Assembly: GCA_964036295.1 (NCBI GenBank)
Contig: OZ038468.1
Location: 18,540,683 to 18,604,682 of the forward strand
Length of the DNA stretch: 64,000 bases
Source: Plumapathes pennacea
Lineage: Eukaryota; Cnidaria; Anthozoa; Antipatharia; Myriopathidae
Direction of reading: 5' to 3'
Every line of letters starts with the position of its first letter. Positions within the stretch are counted from its first letter, which is position 1. The position numbers and the translations under genes are program-made. Shown here piece after piece: positions 42,401 to 57,305 of the stretch. Below the pieces are notes generated by a model. The model saw only the letters and a list, made by a program, of their open reading frames with translations. It did not search any database and was not told the DNA's origin.

Positions 42401-43939
42401 TTCAGTTTGAAGTATTTAAGCCAAAACTCGGCCGAACCCATGTTTATGAAGATTGCGGCATGCGGCAGTGGTGGGGGTCGGGCGAGCAGCAGTGGTGGAA
42501 TGTTGAGTCAGTGCTGTCAGCAGAAGTGTAGTGAGTTGGTCTACATGCGCGTTCAAGGTGTCGGGTAACAGAGGCCCGGGGTCTTACCCTGTCGAGTACG
42601 GCACCTGGATTCAGTTTGTTCTGACGAAGAGCTAAAGCATATCACATTTATAGGACCTGTTCACAATTTAGATCGCTAAAACTAAACATGTGATCGATCT
42701 GAGAGATCGTATTGGCCGGCGTGTTCACAGTGTCGACGACTCGGTTACTCCATGGATCTCAAGATCGACATCTCGCACTTGGCGTACATTTAGCCGATCT
42801 CAGCTCGATCTAACTTTCTAAAGTGAACGGACCCTGAATCCGCGCTACACAATTGCTATTCTTCACCCCGCATTAGCAACCAAGAAAACATGAGTTGACA
42901 AGGTGCCACACAGGCAGTTAGAAATTTGGATCAGTGGAGCTACAGAATGTCTAAACAGCGTCAATACGTCGAGGAATCCGCTTATCACAGTCTTTCACCA
43001 CATGGTGTATAGACAATTTAGTATATCGCTATAAGAAGACCTTGATATCAAGTAAGGGGGTGATGTCGATTTTCAAGTCACGCTTTCGAGCACGTTTGTA
43101 CCAAGATGTTCCAGTGGTTGCGCACGTCCCTGTCGTGGATGTCCGCCAACAAACCAGTTGCGTGGTATGATAACTGACACGGTTTTCGATCGCGCGTGTT
43201 GTGAGAGCCCGCTTTGTTTATCAGTTTTATTAACGTACAAAGCAAAAATATATAATAAAAATCCTTCACGTAGGTGTTATTTATGTTCAGCTCACGTCTC
43301 GTAAAGTTGCTAAAAACAAAATGAGTATACATCATTTCCAAAGTAAGGCTTTTTTTGGTTCTTTTGCTGGCTATACCAAAGCAGTTTAATCAGTTCATGC
43401 GGGCAGTAATTCAGGCAAAAGCCTAATAGGGGATTTACCATTTCACTTGGGAGGTTAAAGAATCATTTTTAATCGCATCCACGAGACAAGAATAAAAGAA
43501 AAACAATGTACGAATGTTGGTTTGTCGATCCGGCTCATCAGGTAGTTCGCGCGAAAGAAAACTGAATCTGAGTTGAGTTAACCGCGCGGGTCGGTATGCC
43601 AATTAGGGCAGATTAAACTGGATTACTGAGAGTTCTAAAGTTATATGCTTCCTCAATAAAGATCATGTGCCGTTTCAAAGGCGGTGACAATACTTTCCTG
43701 TATTTCTGAGATTTCCTGCTGAAACGTTTATGCTTCGAACTTTAAGGAAGGTTGAAGAACGCGGCTGCACGTGAAAATAGGCATGAATATTTTTTTAAAC
43801 GAGGGCCTTCTTTTCTGTCAGAGAAATGCACTCAAATCATAACAGTGTAGTGCGAAACAGTCCCTCAGTCTTTCAGTCCACATGCCTGTTGTTCAGCCAC
43901 AGAAGTTGCGTATTTCACACCTACTGTGCAGTGAACTAG

Positions 43940-44064
43940 CCAATCACAGGCCACTATTCTGCAGTCATAAATACAGACGTCTAAAACGTCCAACGGTGCA
44001 GAACTTCGAGAACGTCAGCCACATCAAGTTAAAGCCACATTCCACGGAAGAGATTCCCATAACC
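43940..44064 (+). promoter_or_regulatory. Candidate promoter and noncoding first exon of cysteine-rich gene A
   Basis: CCAAT at 43940-43944 and a TATA-like CATAAATA at 43966-43973 would place transcription start near 43995. A good donor (ATAACC|gtaagt) follows at 44064/44065. A pyrimidine-rich acceptor (tgatttcag) at 45891-45895 would join this to the exon with the start codon at 45931. Confidence 0.4.
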
Positions 44065-45930
44065 GTAAGTTTCATTTACTTTTGCGAGATTTGATGTTAA
44101 TATTCTTTTCGTTTTCGCGAGCGGCGCGTCAGACAAACTGTATTCCTGATGACGACTAAGAAAACAAAACCATTGAGGACTTTTCGCGTGACTTGTTTTA
44201 ATTTTGGACCTTCAAGTGCAAGAACGTGTAAACTTGCTGCTCGATGAATATTGTTTTGACGATCTCATACAGTTTACAGAGAGAAAGAATGATAAAATTA
44301 GTGTGTAGACACATCAAAGAATATATGCTACACTATTAGAGAGGGTAGCTATGAACGGTTTGCTCGTCCCGTTTTCTCTTAGGAATCGTTACATAGTCGC
44401 TTACATGCATATATTTTTCGCTCCGGCTCGGGAAATTTGGGAACTTGGTCACACTGAAATCAGTATGCAAGTGACCCAGTGAGAAAAAGCAAGACGGCAG
44501 TGAAACATGGATATATATCATATCAATGAACGGTTGATGTAATCAGAATGCGGTAGTTATATAAACTAATTTCCTTTTTACGTCAAAAAAGCTTATATGC
44601 TCAGAATATTTTCCCTCCCGGAAAACGTCCTTGTGGCCAGCACCAGGAATGCACAAAGCAACATCAAACTTCATACTAGTGCACGTACGCGGAGTATCGC
44701 CGTTGTGAAAGCCATTCAAATCTTAAGTCCAAAGTGAAGAGCCGTTACATAGTTCCTGGCCGTTCTGTATTTTGAAAACTTTCACTGAAATTGGGGAGAT
44801 ACAAATTAAACACCCGTTTCAACGACTGCAACTAATCTTTGCTAGTTTCTTGAATTGACATTTTGTTGAAATACATTCTCATGCCATACACTTAATGAAA
44901 AATTGTGTCCATAACGAAGTGAACTGTGGAAACGTCTGCCATGTTTGCATTAAATGTTACCGAGGTTTCATCTAAACCCTTTGCTGCCCACATATTAAAT
45001 GTCTCCAACTGTTCTTCTGAATAGTTTAAAATGAAACCTAAAGGTGTGACAACTCAACTATTGAAAGCCCTCTTGAATGCGTTCTCATGGCAGTGTTCAC
45101 GTTATGTTGAGAGGAATTGATGATTTTGTGCATCGAAATTAAAACCGGACAGAGAAATAACGCTGTGAAAGGCTTCATAACTGACTTCGTGATAGTCCGT
45201 TTTCGTTGCGTTATGTCTAATTTTAGAATCAGTCTCGTGTTTTTGCGAAAAGTTGCGAAATCAGTCTCGTGCCTTTTTTTCCCGGAGCCATATCTGTTTC
45301 TGCTGGAGTAAAAGGTCAGTCACTCAATCAAAAAGCACGACACGAGAATTTCTGGGAAATTACTTCGTTTTTACTTGTGACATGTATCTTTTCGTTCGAG
45401 GATTTGAAAAATAATTACAGTTTCCGACGAAGAAGGAACTAGCAGACCACATACAAATGACCAATCAAATACAGAAAAATTAAAACAAGTACCCACGAAA
45501 AGCAAGAATTTGCGACATAATTAGTTGGCATACTTGATAATAGTCTCCATTTGTTGTATAGTACGAGGACTTCTCTATCAGGCTCTCAATGTAGCGCCAG
45601 CCAGTCTCTCCGACAACATTGAGGCAGTGAAAGCAAGAAAGTGCCCAAAGGCAATTGGGTCGCAGATTGTAGCTTGCCCCAAAGAATAAACTGGAAAAAA
45701 GTAAAAAAAGCAACGAAGATGTTGGAGAGATCTCGGAATGAGGAGAAAATCCTTTATGAAACTTTGTACCCGTCTACGTGTCATCTATTAAGCATTTTTA
45801 TCGGCTTAGTTGTAGTGTGATTGTTGCATGATATTTTGAAGCGTTAGCTTGCCTTGACCTTGACCGTCCGTTATTATACCTCCTGTTGATTTCAGGGTAA
45901 AAAACAAAGTGAAAAAACAACGACCTAAAG

Positions 45931-47205
45931 ATGACAAAGAGTGACAGTCTGGTGTTAGCCTTATGCCTAATTCTCGGCGTCATCACGCTAAAGACAGAGG
46001 GCTTTCTGACGCTGCCGGAAGGCGGGGTGGCCAGATCATTACAGACTTGGAGAAAAAGAAGAAGTAGTTGGGTGAGTAACACGTACACTCTGTTCAGAAC
46101 TGAGAAAATATAAAACTTGATAAATTCCTCTCAGCGACAAAGTGAACACTGCTGTTAGAATGTACTCATTGAGAGCTTTCATTTGAGTGGTCACACCTTT
46201 AGGTTTCATTGAACAGTTCAGGAGTTGGAAGTGAACACTGTTGTTAGAATGTACTCATTGAGAGCTTTCATTTGAGTGGTCACACCTTTAGATTTCATTT
46301 AACAGTTCAGGAGTTGGAAGTGAACACTGCTGTTAGAATGTACTCATTGAGAGCTTTCATTTGAGTGGTCACACCTTTAGGTTTCATTTAACAGTTCAGG
46401 AGTTGGAAGTGAACACTGCTATTAGAATGTACTGATTGAGAACTTTCATTTAAGTGGTCACATCTTTAGGGTTCATTTGACAATTCAGAAGTTGGAAGTG
46501 AATACCGCTATTAGAATGTACTCATTGAGAGCTTTCATTTGATTTCGAGGTTAGACTTTCTAAAAGAATATTTTTCCATTCAATAACATCCAGGAGTCGA
46601 CGGGTTGATTATTAAATGAATTAGATATTTAGAACTGAACACGTTTCTATATTCTGTATTACACACTTGTTATCATGCAGGTTGGTCGTGTGGCACACGC
46701 TGGCGCTTACGTGTCTGCACGCACGTGCAGCCATGCATGTGTAGCCACGCCCACACCCATGCACACGTGTTCGTGTTCACGCAAGTGAAGTGTGCCAAGT
46801 CAGCAATCAGGTGTTCACTTCCTGCTGAATATTTCCTCAGGAAATTAAAAGATATGTTGGGGTGGGGGTCCAAGCTGTCAATCAAAGCACAGCTGGAAAG
46901 TACTTATTCTCTGTGTCAATTTCGCTTGACAGACTTTTACCAAGTGCTTACTTTTTGTCTCTTTTTTCCCATTCATGATTGTGCTGATCAGGAAAGTTTT
47001 ACTGAACGACTTTTATTGGTAATGCGGGGGTTTAATGCACTTTATTCTTTTTCAGTGTGGTAATTGCAAAGATGCCATTTGCCGTGCCATTTTCCCGGGA
47101 GGCCATGATCAAGTCTACCGAAGCTGTTCGTGCGGTTCAAACTGTTTCTGCCTTTTTTCTGAAACGGAAAACAACATTGATGTTTACAGGTGCAGAGCAG
47201 TTTGA
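45931..47205 (+). CDS. Small secreted 8-cysteine protein, gene A (96 aa)
   Basis: Two coding exons, 45931-46071 (47 codons) and 47056-47205 (49 codons plus stop), phase-0 intron with gtgagt donor and tttttcag acceptor. Residues 1-24 are a signal peptide (SLVLALCLILGVI core). Residues 25-47 are a short propeptide with a basic WRKRRSSW block before the mature domain, a likely furin or dibasic cleavage site. The second exon starts exactly at Cys and has eight cysteines in the pattern C-x2-C-x4-C-x14-C-x-C-x3-C-x-C-x13-C. This is the layout of secreted disulfide-rich peptides. Coral SCRiPs share the size, signal and eight cysteines, and some have been reported as toxins, but I cannot confirm membership or function. 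The intron contains an 89-bp satellite. Confidence 0.8.
46140..46546 (+). repeat. 89-bp tandem repeat, about 4.6 units
   Basis: Units start at GTGAACACTGCTGTTAGAATG, at 46142, 46231, 46320, 46409 and 46498, a constant 89-bp period with few mismatches. Diverged single copies occur at about 39057-39128 (reverse), 45025-45108 (reverse) and 63884-63985 (forward). It lies in the intron of cysteine-rich gene A. Confidence 0.93.
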
Positions 47206-48926
47206 ACGCGTCGACTCGGAAACTGGGCCTTTTTATGTGACAATGGCCCACAGAAACGGACAACAACAACAACAACAACAACAACAGCATCAGCAGCAGC
47301 TAACAAATAACGGTGCCAACAATAGATTGAAGCCTGCTGATGTGTTACAGCCTGCCGTAATATTTAGTGTGAGGGTCAAAGTATTGAACACCCGACGGCT
47401 TCAGCGAATTATTTAATGCGAGGAAACGAGTTTCTTGATATTAAGTATTAAGAGGGGGGACGGGAGATTAACTTATTCATATGTGCCGAGTGAAACGTTA
47501 TCTTGCAAAAAATCGGCGCTAATTATATTCAATGACCTTTAACACGCTCTGGTAATACGATTCTGCTGCTATGGTAAGGTTCAAATTCTTCTAACACTAC
47601 CCGTTACACTGTTCGAGACGAGACAAAGAGAGTTTAGTCGATATAGAAGTATTATAAACTAATATGGAAAATTTAAGTTATAAAGAAAGTACAGCAGAAC
47701 ACGTCACACGTGGGAACACTGCAAACTCCTTTCGTATTAAAATAAAGGTGTGTTTTAAAAACTATCATTTACTGAACGATGACAGCTACACTGTGACAAT
47801 TTCTGATGCAGTTATGCTTCTAAAACGCGCGTCGAGAGTGATTGTCGACCTGACTCTGTCGTATTTTGTGTCTCTCTTTGCGTATCCGTCTGTCTATATC
47901 TCTGCCGCTCTTATTCTCGTCCTGCATGACTAGAAATGTGAGACTTGAGCTGTTGAAAGAGTCTTTTAGGCCGGACTTTTTGCTGCTTCTACTTTGTTGT
48001 GGTTTCCCATTGTTTTCATGGTCAACTTTGTGAAATGACAATACAAAAATAAAAGATGAAGGAGCAATGAAATAAAAGCATATATATATCCAGTTCATTT
48101 TAATGGCGGCTATATGACGAACGCCCTAAGAAAAATACCAAAAGCCACTGGCACATGCTTCATGGTCCGGTTATGTCTCAAAAAGGCAATATAGTTTATA
48201 CTTTCACGTGATCTAGAATGTCTTCAGTTTGAAACGTCAATTCTGAAATGCCAATCAAACTGGGACAGCCAATAAGGCTCCATCATGAAATAGAGGAAAA
48301 TTTCAAACTACGCATTGTTCGCGCGCCGTAAGTCGTTCAAAATTCTGGTCAATCAACTGTGCTTCGAAGCTCGGAAGCGTCGAGGAGACAACTAAAAGGA
48401 TTTAAATAACCAGCAAAAGGGAGGGATATCTTCTGTGAGTATTTAGGATTAGTTTTGTAGCGTGTTGTATCTCATTTTGGGTAGGGCGGTAACTGGCGAG
48501 ATTTAGTTGCAGCTTATGGCTTATAGCTGAACGATCAAAACGTCTGCAGAGTCGGAGAAGTACTGATTACCCCCATATTTGTGCTTCTCTCCCAGCGCCA
48601 ATGCAAATCTCAGTTCGCGCAATGTGAAGGCGGCTGGATTTTCACAACAAATTAGTAGAAATATCTGCAGCCGATTTTTCACTGAAGAATCATATCTACG
48701 TGCGCGATTCGTCCAGCCAAACTAGACCGGGACGCTAACTGTAGCGTACAAACTACATTGATCGCATGCTTAAGCCCGTTTTAAACGTCGCGCCACTTCT
48801 GTGCCAACTCAGTGCAAGTTAGCTCAAACGATAGATTCCTTTTTTGCCGCCATTTGAATGAAAAACAAATAAGAGACTACGTTAGCGACCTTTTGTTTTT
48901 GTTTACTGTTTTGCTTTATAGTTGAG
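47206..48926 (+). other. Spacer between cysteine-rich genes A and B
   Basis: Contains a (CAA)n run at about 47262-47286 in the 3' flank of gene A. Near the right end lie CCAAT motifs at about 48250-48275, a TTTAAATA box at 48401, and a donor at 48434/48435 (TTCT|gtgagt) paired with an acceptor ending at 48921, five bases before the gene B start codon. These suggest a noncoding first exon for gene B. No other gene is seen. Confidence 0.4.
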
Positions 48927-49534
48927 ATGGCCACTGAAAACTATGTCGCTCTCGGCGGGTTCATCTTCCTTTTTTTGAGCCACGTTGCTCCGGTCAGCGG
49001 ATTATCCTTGGGGCAACCAGAAGCCAGACCAGCTGAAGTCAATGGATTTGTGAGTGATGCTGGTTATTTGTCACACACAAGCAAACACGTATTTCTCTTT
49101 AGGCGCCCACAAAACACAACCAAGTCATCTGCCTTTTTTTTTCCCGTGGTCAATCTCTCGATCAACTCATTTGTTTTCTTCCGATCGGCATCGCTTCCGA
49201 AATCATTCTTCCTTTCGTCTGTCAAATTTAACCATCGGAAGTTTAATTTGACAAGGAAAACATTTGGGTTGCGTCGTGCACGTAAATTTATTTAAGAACT
49301 TGATCTTTTGTTTTTCTGTTTTGTTTGTCTAATTTCTCTGTTTTCATTCCTAATTTCTTTTCTTTGTGTCAGTGTGGCAAAGAGTGCTATGCCAAGACTT
49401 GCCGAATCATCGAAGTAAAACTGGGACATGACGTCACAGTATCCAACTGTGACTGTGGTTTAGATTGCTACTGCCTCTTTGATTACGTCATTGAAAATTT
49501 TCACATCTATACATGTAGACCGGTGATCGTTTGA
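48927..49534 (+). CDS. Small secreted 8-cysteine protein, gene B (94 aa)
   Basis: Exons 48927-49049 (41 codons) and 49373-49534 (53 codons plus stop), phase-0 intron (gtgagt donor, gtgtcag acceptor). Residues 1-26 are a signal peptide with a GGFIFLFLSHVA core, then a 15-residue acidic propeptide. The mature exon starts at Cys: C-x3-C-x4-C-x15-C-x-C-x3-C-x-C-x13-C, the same framework as gene A (CGKECYAKTC... and CDCGLDCYCLF against CSCGSNCFCLF), about one third identical elsewhere. The gene structure and cysteine spacing show a duplication with gene A. AATAAA follows the stop at 49545, so the transcript is short. Unlike A and C, the propeptide has no multibasic block. Confidence 0.82.
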
Positions 49535-49544
49535 TAAAAGAACC

Positions 49545-49550
49545 AATAAA
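49545..49550 (+). terminator. Poly(A) signal of cysteine-rich gene B
   Basis: AATAAA begins about 11 bases after the gene B stop codon. A very short 3' UTR is implied if it is used. Confidence 0.5.
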
Positions 49551-50227
49551 ATGCAATACCCAGGATCACCTCACCCTGTCGGCTATCCTTTTTATCATTA
49601 TTTACTATTTCTCGCTCCTCGTCGTTTGTCCCGGTCTAGTTACAGAGCATCCCCGTTCTCTACCCGGAAAAGAGCCTGGGAACGACGTTAGTTTCAGGAA
49701 CATGAGACGTCATATAATCCAAGATGGCCGTGTCCAGGAATAACGCAGCAACAGAAAGTAGGCATCACTCATGGAGAATGCACAGATTATTTTCATCGGA
49801 GGCGCGTATTCCGGTATCATAGGAGTAAAGAATTTTCAAGTTGAACCATTGCAGTGAGATTAATTTCAATCAATTTGTAGCGTTCAGGGCTCACAGCAAC
49901 AGCAACAACAAACAACAGTTTCGTTGGTTCTGAACCATCTTGTTTGTTAAATTAGTTTTTTGGTGTTTTCCTGCTAGGCAAGAATATTCTGCTAAATCTG
50001 CTAAGGCTAAAATATTTAACCCAGTTATGCCAAAACTTGCTTCTGTTCAATATTCTAACCTTCCATTTCTTTTACCGTAAGATTTAAGAGCATTTTTCAT
50101 TGACATTCTCATTAAATATGTTTGTCCTTTTTAATTATTAGGACTTCGGAGCTAAGTTCCCATCATGTACTTTGGTCAAGTCTGAGTTACTTTTCCTTCC
50201 ACTGTGTTGATTATTATATTGGTTTAT
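49551..50227. other. Spacer between convergent genes B and C
   Basis: Should hold the 3' UTR of gene C. No coding exon, array or inverted repeat was found. Confidence 0.45.
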
Positions 50228-51497
50228 TTACTGGCAATAGTGGTAGTACAAGCCATCCGCGCTAGTGTCTAGATCTTGGCAATGAGTCGAGCCGCAACCT
50301 GCATCACAGGCTGTGTCGCAGTCTGCCTTGGGGTATCTTGTTGGTGCTCCATTCGTTACCACTGTTATCCTACACAAGACACCCGATCCTTCGCAATTAC
50401 ACTGCAAAAAGATGTGTTTTATACAGTTAGTAACTCCACAGAAGCAAGCCACCACCCAGAAATTCACTGAATTTACTGCAGAGAATCGTTAATTGCAGCA
50501 GAAATACAAGGCAAGAGTGTAAAAATCGCTTCGGACAACACACGGAATCTGCTCCGTCCATTGAGGGAAAAAAGCCGAGAGACTGACATTACATTGTTCT
50601 TAGGCAGCTACCAAAAACGGTCTCTGGAGCCGAAGTCAATCCTGATTCAGTCATATTACTACTTCATTCTCAGTACAAAATGGTTTTTGTGTCCCTTTGT
50701 AAGTATCCTAGAAATCTTCGAAATATTTTGCCTTATCTTCTCCCTAGACCTGTACCCCAAAAATGTGCAACCGGCTACCAAAGGAACAAAGTATATATCC
50801 TATTTCAGACGAAAATGCTTAAAAACGATACCCTTTGGGGCGGCACATACATGTATGGCTTATATTTGGGAGTACCACTCTCCTCCCGGAATTTATTCGA
50901 CCACAGGTGTGAACGGCGGTACATCAAAGGATTGAACGACTCCGTGCAGAGGTTGCTTTCCGTGAGAGAAACCTCAGTGTCGCAGGCAATCATGAAAATG
51001 TTGATGACTAATATTAGAAATCTCATTACATAATGAGCGGGTGTCAGGTTTTCAGCATTTTCTCCACACAAAAGAGAGTTCAGGACAATGTTCTTTGTTG
51101 GACGATCATCAAATGTATATTAATCAACATTGCAAGCTGACGCAACTCGTACAAATTATGAAAAGCAACTGTTTCCAGCGGGTGCACGCTGTCGTTTCAC
51201 TCTGCCTTCGCCCCGTTTCTGATCTGTTACACGATCGGGCTTCGGTAAAACTAAGCCCTGGATTGGTGGAGCTTACGTTTGAGGTTCTTACTGGCAATCT
51301 CATAGTACGACTCGGAAGGAGTTTCGCGTGGTTCGTTTTATTTGTTAACAAGGAAGTTGTTTTACCTGTGCTGGTACAGGTGCTGGTGGAGGTGCTGAAG
51401 TGGTTCGCCGTCGCCTCCAGCTTTGTGAGGGCTTGGCTTGCAAACTCAGCATGAGAATCACCAACATCAGCGCCTTGCTCCAGAACACAACAAACAT
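50228..51497 (-). CDS. Small secreted 8-cysteine protein, gene C (101 aa)
   Basis: Exons 51366-51497 (44 codons, start ATG at 51497) and 50228-50401 (57 codons plus stop), phase-0 intron (gtaaaa donor, tttttgcag acceptor). Residues 1-25 are a signal peptide (ALMLVILMLSLQA core). The propeptide has a tetrabasic WRRRRTTS block and then a Pro/Ala run (APPPAPVPAQ). The mature exon starts at Cys with eight cysteines: C-x-C-x6-C-x17-C-x3-C-x3-C-x4-C-x12-C, ending YYHYCQ. It shares exon layout, cysteine count, the WRxRR block and the final aromatic-x-Cys with gene A, but spacing differs, so it is a more distant paralog or a parallel family. It is convergent with gene B, 693 bp away. An acceptor at 51521 suggests an upstream noncoding exon. 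Confidence 0.78.
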
Positions 51498-51520
51498 GAT
51501 CTCACAAACTGCGGTCTCTC

Positions 51521-53275
51521 CTGCGAAAACAAGAGTTAAAATTGCTTGAGAAGAGTTAAAAAAAAACTGTCTACTTATGGAAAACGGGCGACTTTAAATA
51601 CTAAAGAGATCTTGGGTACGTAACCTGATTTCCTCTTTTCACGTAGTTTTAAAGTCTTGGTTCAAAACAACCAATGGCGCTATAAAAATCCGCCAACAGC
51701 TTCGTAAAGCAAGTTAGTCCGCTGGATACAAGCTTTAACACACTGCCTTCGTTGTCGAGAGGTTTGTACTGTAAAGAAGTTTCGATATAGTGAACGAAAA
51801 ATCGCTACGTTCACTGGATTTGATCAGCGAATTTTCTCTGCAAAGTCGCTACAATTCGCAAAAGAAAACTGTCGTTTCACAGCAACACGAAAATTTTTCG
51901 AAAGAATGGATAAATATATACACAAAACATCAGAAATGAATTAAATTTACATAATATTAAAAAGTGGGTATTTGTTTACACAAAGCAGGCATAATCCACT
52001 GAACAGGTACTTTTTTAAATAAGAAGTCAAAGTAGGATTCAAGTTTTTTTTTTCGCAAAGAATATGTGATCCGCTCCTTTCAAGATTTACGGAAGATATT
52101 ACGAAATTATAAGATGCAGAGATTTGTAGTTGGTTAGCAACCACTTACAGGGAATTGCAAAAGATCAACATATCAAACAAACAACACAGTTCCGGGTAAA
52201 AGAATCATTACGTTTGATTACGAGATTCATTGAATATTCGCAGTCCTGTACATATAACTGGATGTCCTCTGAAGTTTCGACGAATCCTTTGATCAACTTC
52301 TAGTTTCTTCGGCTTTTTGTTTTTATCAAAAATATCATACAGTAGAGCTCAGATGAAAGTTGATCAAACCATTAATTCTCACAACAACACTAATATATTT
52401 TCTTCTTGAATGGTTGAGAGAATTTGTATTATGAGCTCAGGAGTGAAAGGTTAAAATAAACGTCTTTTACCCCCAAGGTGATCAACTTGAATTTTCTCGC
52501 TTCATTTTCTCACCAAAGTTATTTCATACAGTGGGGAGAATTCGCCGCCTGATCAAAAATCTAATGATCAATTCTCACAACATCACTCGTAAACATTGTC
52601 TTTTGATTTAAAAGCTCACGAGTGTGAAACGCTGATTGTTTTCTTTGAGAGCCTTTGATGGTGTGCCTTTCATCTGAGACTGTCTGCGCATGTGTGCGAG
52701 TGCGTGTGGTTACGTGCTCGTGTGGGTGACGAGAGTTGGTTTGTGTGAAAAACCCGCCGTTTCCTTATTCCCTCCCGCCTTTTGAATCTATGATCGACAT
52801 AAAGCTACAAAAAAACTATACAGAACAAACTTGATCGAGTCGCTTTGGACATTCTATATACAATCATACACACAACACGGAAATTTTCAACCTTTCACAA
52901 AACGAATATTGCTAAGCGGACCAAATTTATCCCATTACAGCGATATGGCATGTATGAGCAGATATTTCTATATATAGGAAGACACGCAGGGACAATTTGT
53001 AAAACAAAGCGAAGACAATTATGTGTCGTACTTCGAAGGCGATATCTTGCGGCCTTTATAAATATATTGTGCTCTCCTTGCACATCAAAATGGATTACGT
53101 CTTGAGTGTGTTTGTTTTCTGAGCCTATGACATGCATGAACGTGTATAGAAGAACTGGATAAAATGTACCCCGTTATACTGACGTGGTATAGTTTAAAAC
53201 CGAAGCTCGTCAGTCACTCAGGTTCTGTCAGGAAAAGTACAGCGAAAGATAGTATAATTTCAGACAAATTTTAAA
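51521..53275. other. Spacer between cysteine-rich gene C and the CREC gene
   Basis: Two copies of dispersed repeat family 2 (about 52320-52460 and 52490-52630). No gene is supported; short open frames (for example 52845-53105) have no domain. Confidence 0.5.
53180..53187 (+). promoter_or_regulatory. UPRE/ATF6-type element upstream of the CREC gene
   Basis: TGACGTGG, the core of the unfolded-protein response element recognised by XBP1 and ATF6, lies 96 bp upstream of the CREC start codon. This fits a gene for a secretory-pathway calcium-binding protein, but one 8-bp match is weak. Confidence 0.4.
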
Positions 53276-56564
<3,289 letters not shown>

Positions 56565-56668
56565 TTAAACATACTTCTTCATCTAAAATTAGTCCAACAA
56601 ATTTTCATGATTTATGTGTACGCGTTTGACTTTGTTCGGTATCATAAATACCATCTGTTCTTTCTTGA

Positions 56669-56674
56669 AATAAA
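56669..56674 (+). terminator. Poly(A) signal of the CREC gene
   Basis: AATAAA about 105 bp downstream of the CREC stop codon, in a suitable AT-rich 3' UTR. Confidence 0.7.
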
Positions 56675-56689
56675 AGCGTCAGTCTTATG

Positions 56690-57305
56690 AGCTCCATGTG
56701 ATGTTGCTTTTTTGTCTACCGATTTGGTGTTTTTCTTTTTCTTTTTGTGGACGATCTAGAAAACCTGACTGGGATTTTACCGTCATAAGCCGGAATAACT
56801 GTCAGAACTAAAATTGACTATCTAGGAGAAAAATTGAAAACCGAGTTATTTTCGACGAATGTTGGGAAGCGGAGGCTAAGGAATATAAACTTAGCGATGA
56901 AAATGAAACAAGTGGCCGGTTTGACACATATACATCACCGATGCTTACAAAGTACAGTAAGCTCTTAATCCTATGAGACTAAAACTAAGAAGATTCATTT
57001 GTGTCATACATAACTTCTGCATTCCTATCGTGGATCTGTCATAAACAAGATAAACGTTTTATTCTCTGCGCTTCAAGTCCGTTTTTGTAAATGTTGTTTT
57101 GCTTGGATGACTTGCTGTACAGCTTTGCGGTGACAAAATGACTGATGAGTTGCGTCAACTTCAAGTGATGCCCTCCTTGATCATGCGTGAAAGACAACAG
57201 TTTCACTACGTAGTATAAACGAGCCGATTACCAAAACAAGTCTACTGACAGGTGTAACCTTTAACCCCAAAACAGTGAGATAATGTAAATACAGACTAAA
57301 GACAG
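56690..57305. other. Spacer downstream of the CREC gene
   Basis: No gene, array or inverted repeat recognised. If the RING-like exon downstream belongs to a larger gene, an upstream exon would be expected here or further left, but none is seen. Confidence 0.4.

Larger units (their letters stand above)
36487..43930. other. Gene-free stretch upstream of the RhoGEF
   Basis: No convincing gene on either strand. Open frames of 60-90 codons (for example 36657-36926 plus, 41041-41283 minus, 41452-41712 plus) lack domains and splice support. Contents: RhoGEF promoter and 5' UTR next to 36487; (GAAA)n at about 37635-37700; a degenerate repeat with GGTGTGGAC motifs at 38700-38900; T runs at about 38888 and 39472; a reverse-strand relative of the 89-bp satellite at about 39057-39128; a short palindrome around 41990-42015; and GTGTCC/GTCCGC-like remnants at about 42040-42160. 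Confidence 0.5.

Noticed and set aside
45480-45784. Minus-strand frames with an acceptor-like start and a Cys/Trp-containing stretch
   Set aside because: Looks slightly exon-like but ends quickly, has no partner exon and lies antisense in the first intron of cysteine-rich gene A.
47259-47290. Poly-Gln/poly-Leu ORFs near the 3' end of gene A
   Set aside because: Caused by a CAA microsatellite after the gene A stop codon.
50561-51033. Two overlapping plus-strand ORFs of about 120 codons
   Set aside because: They lie antisense within the intron of cysteine-rich gene C and encode no recognisable domain.
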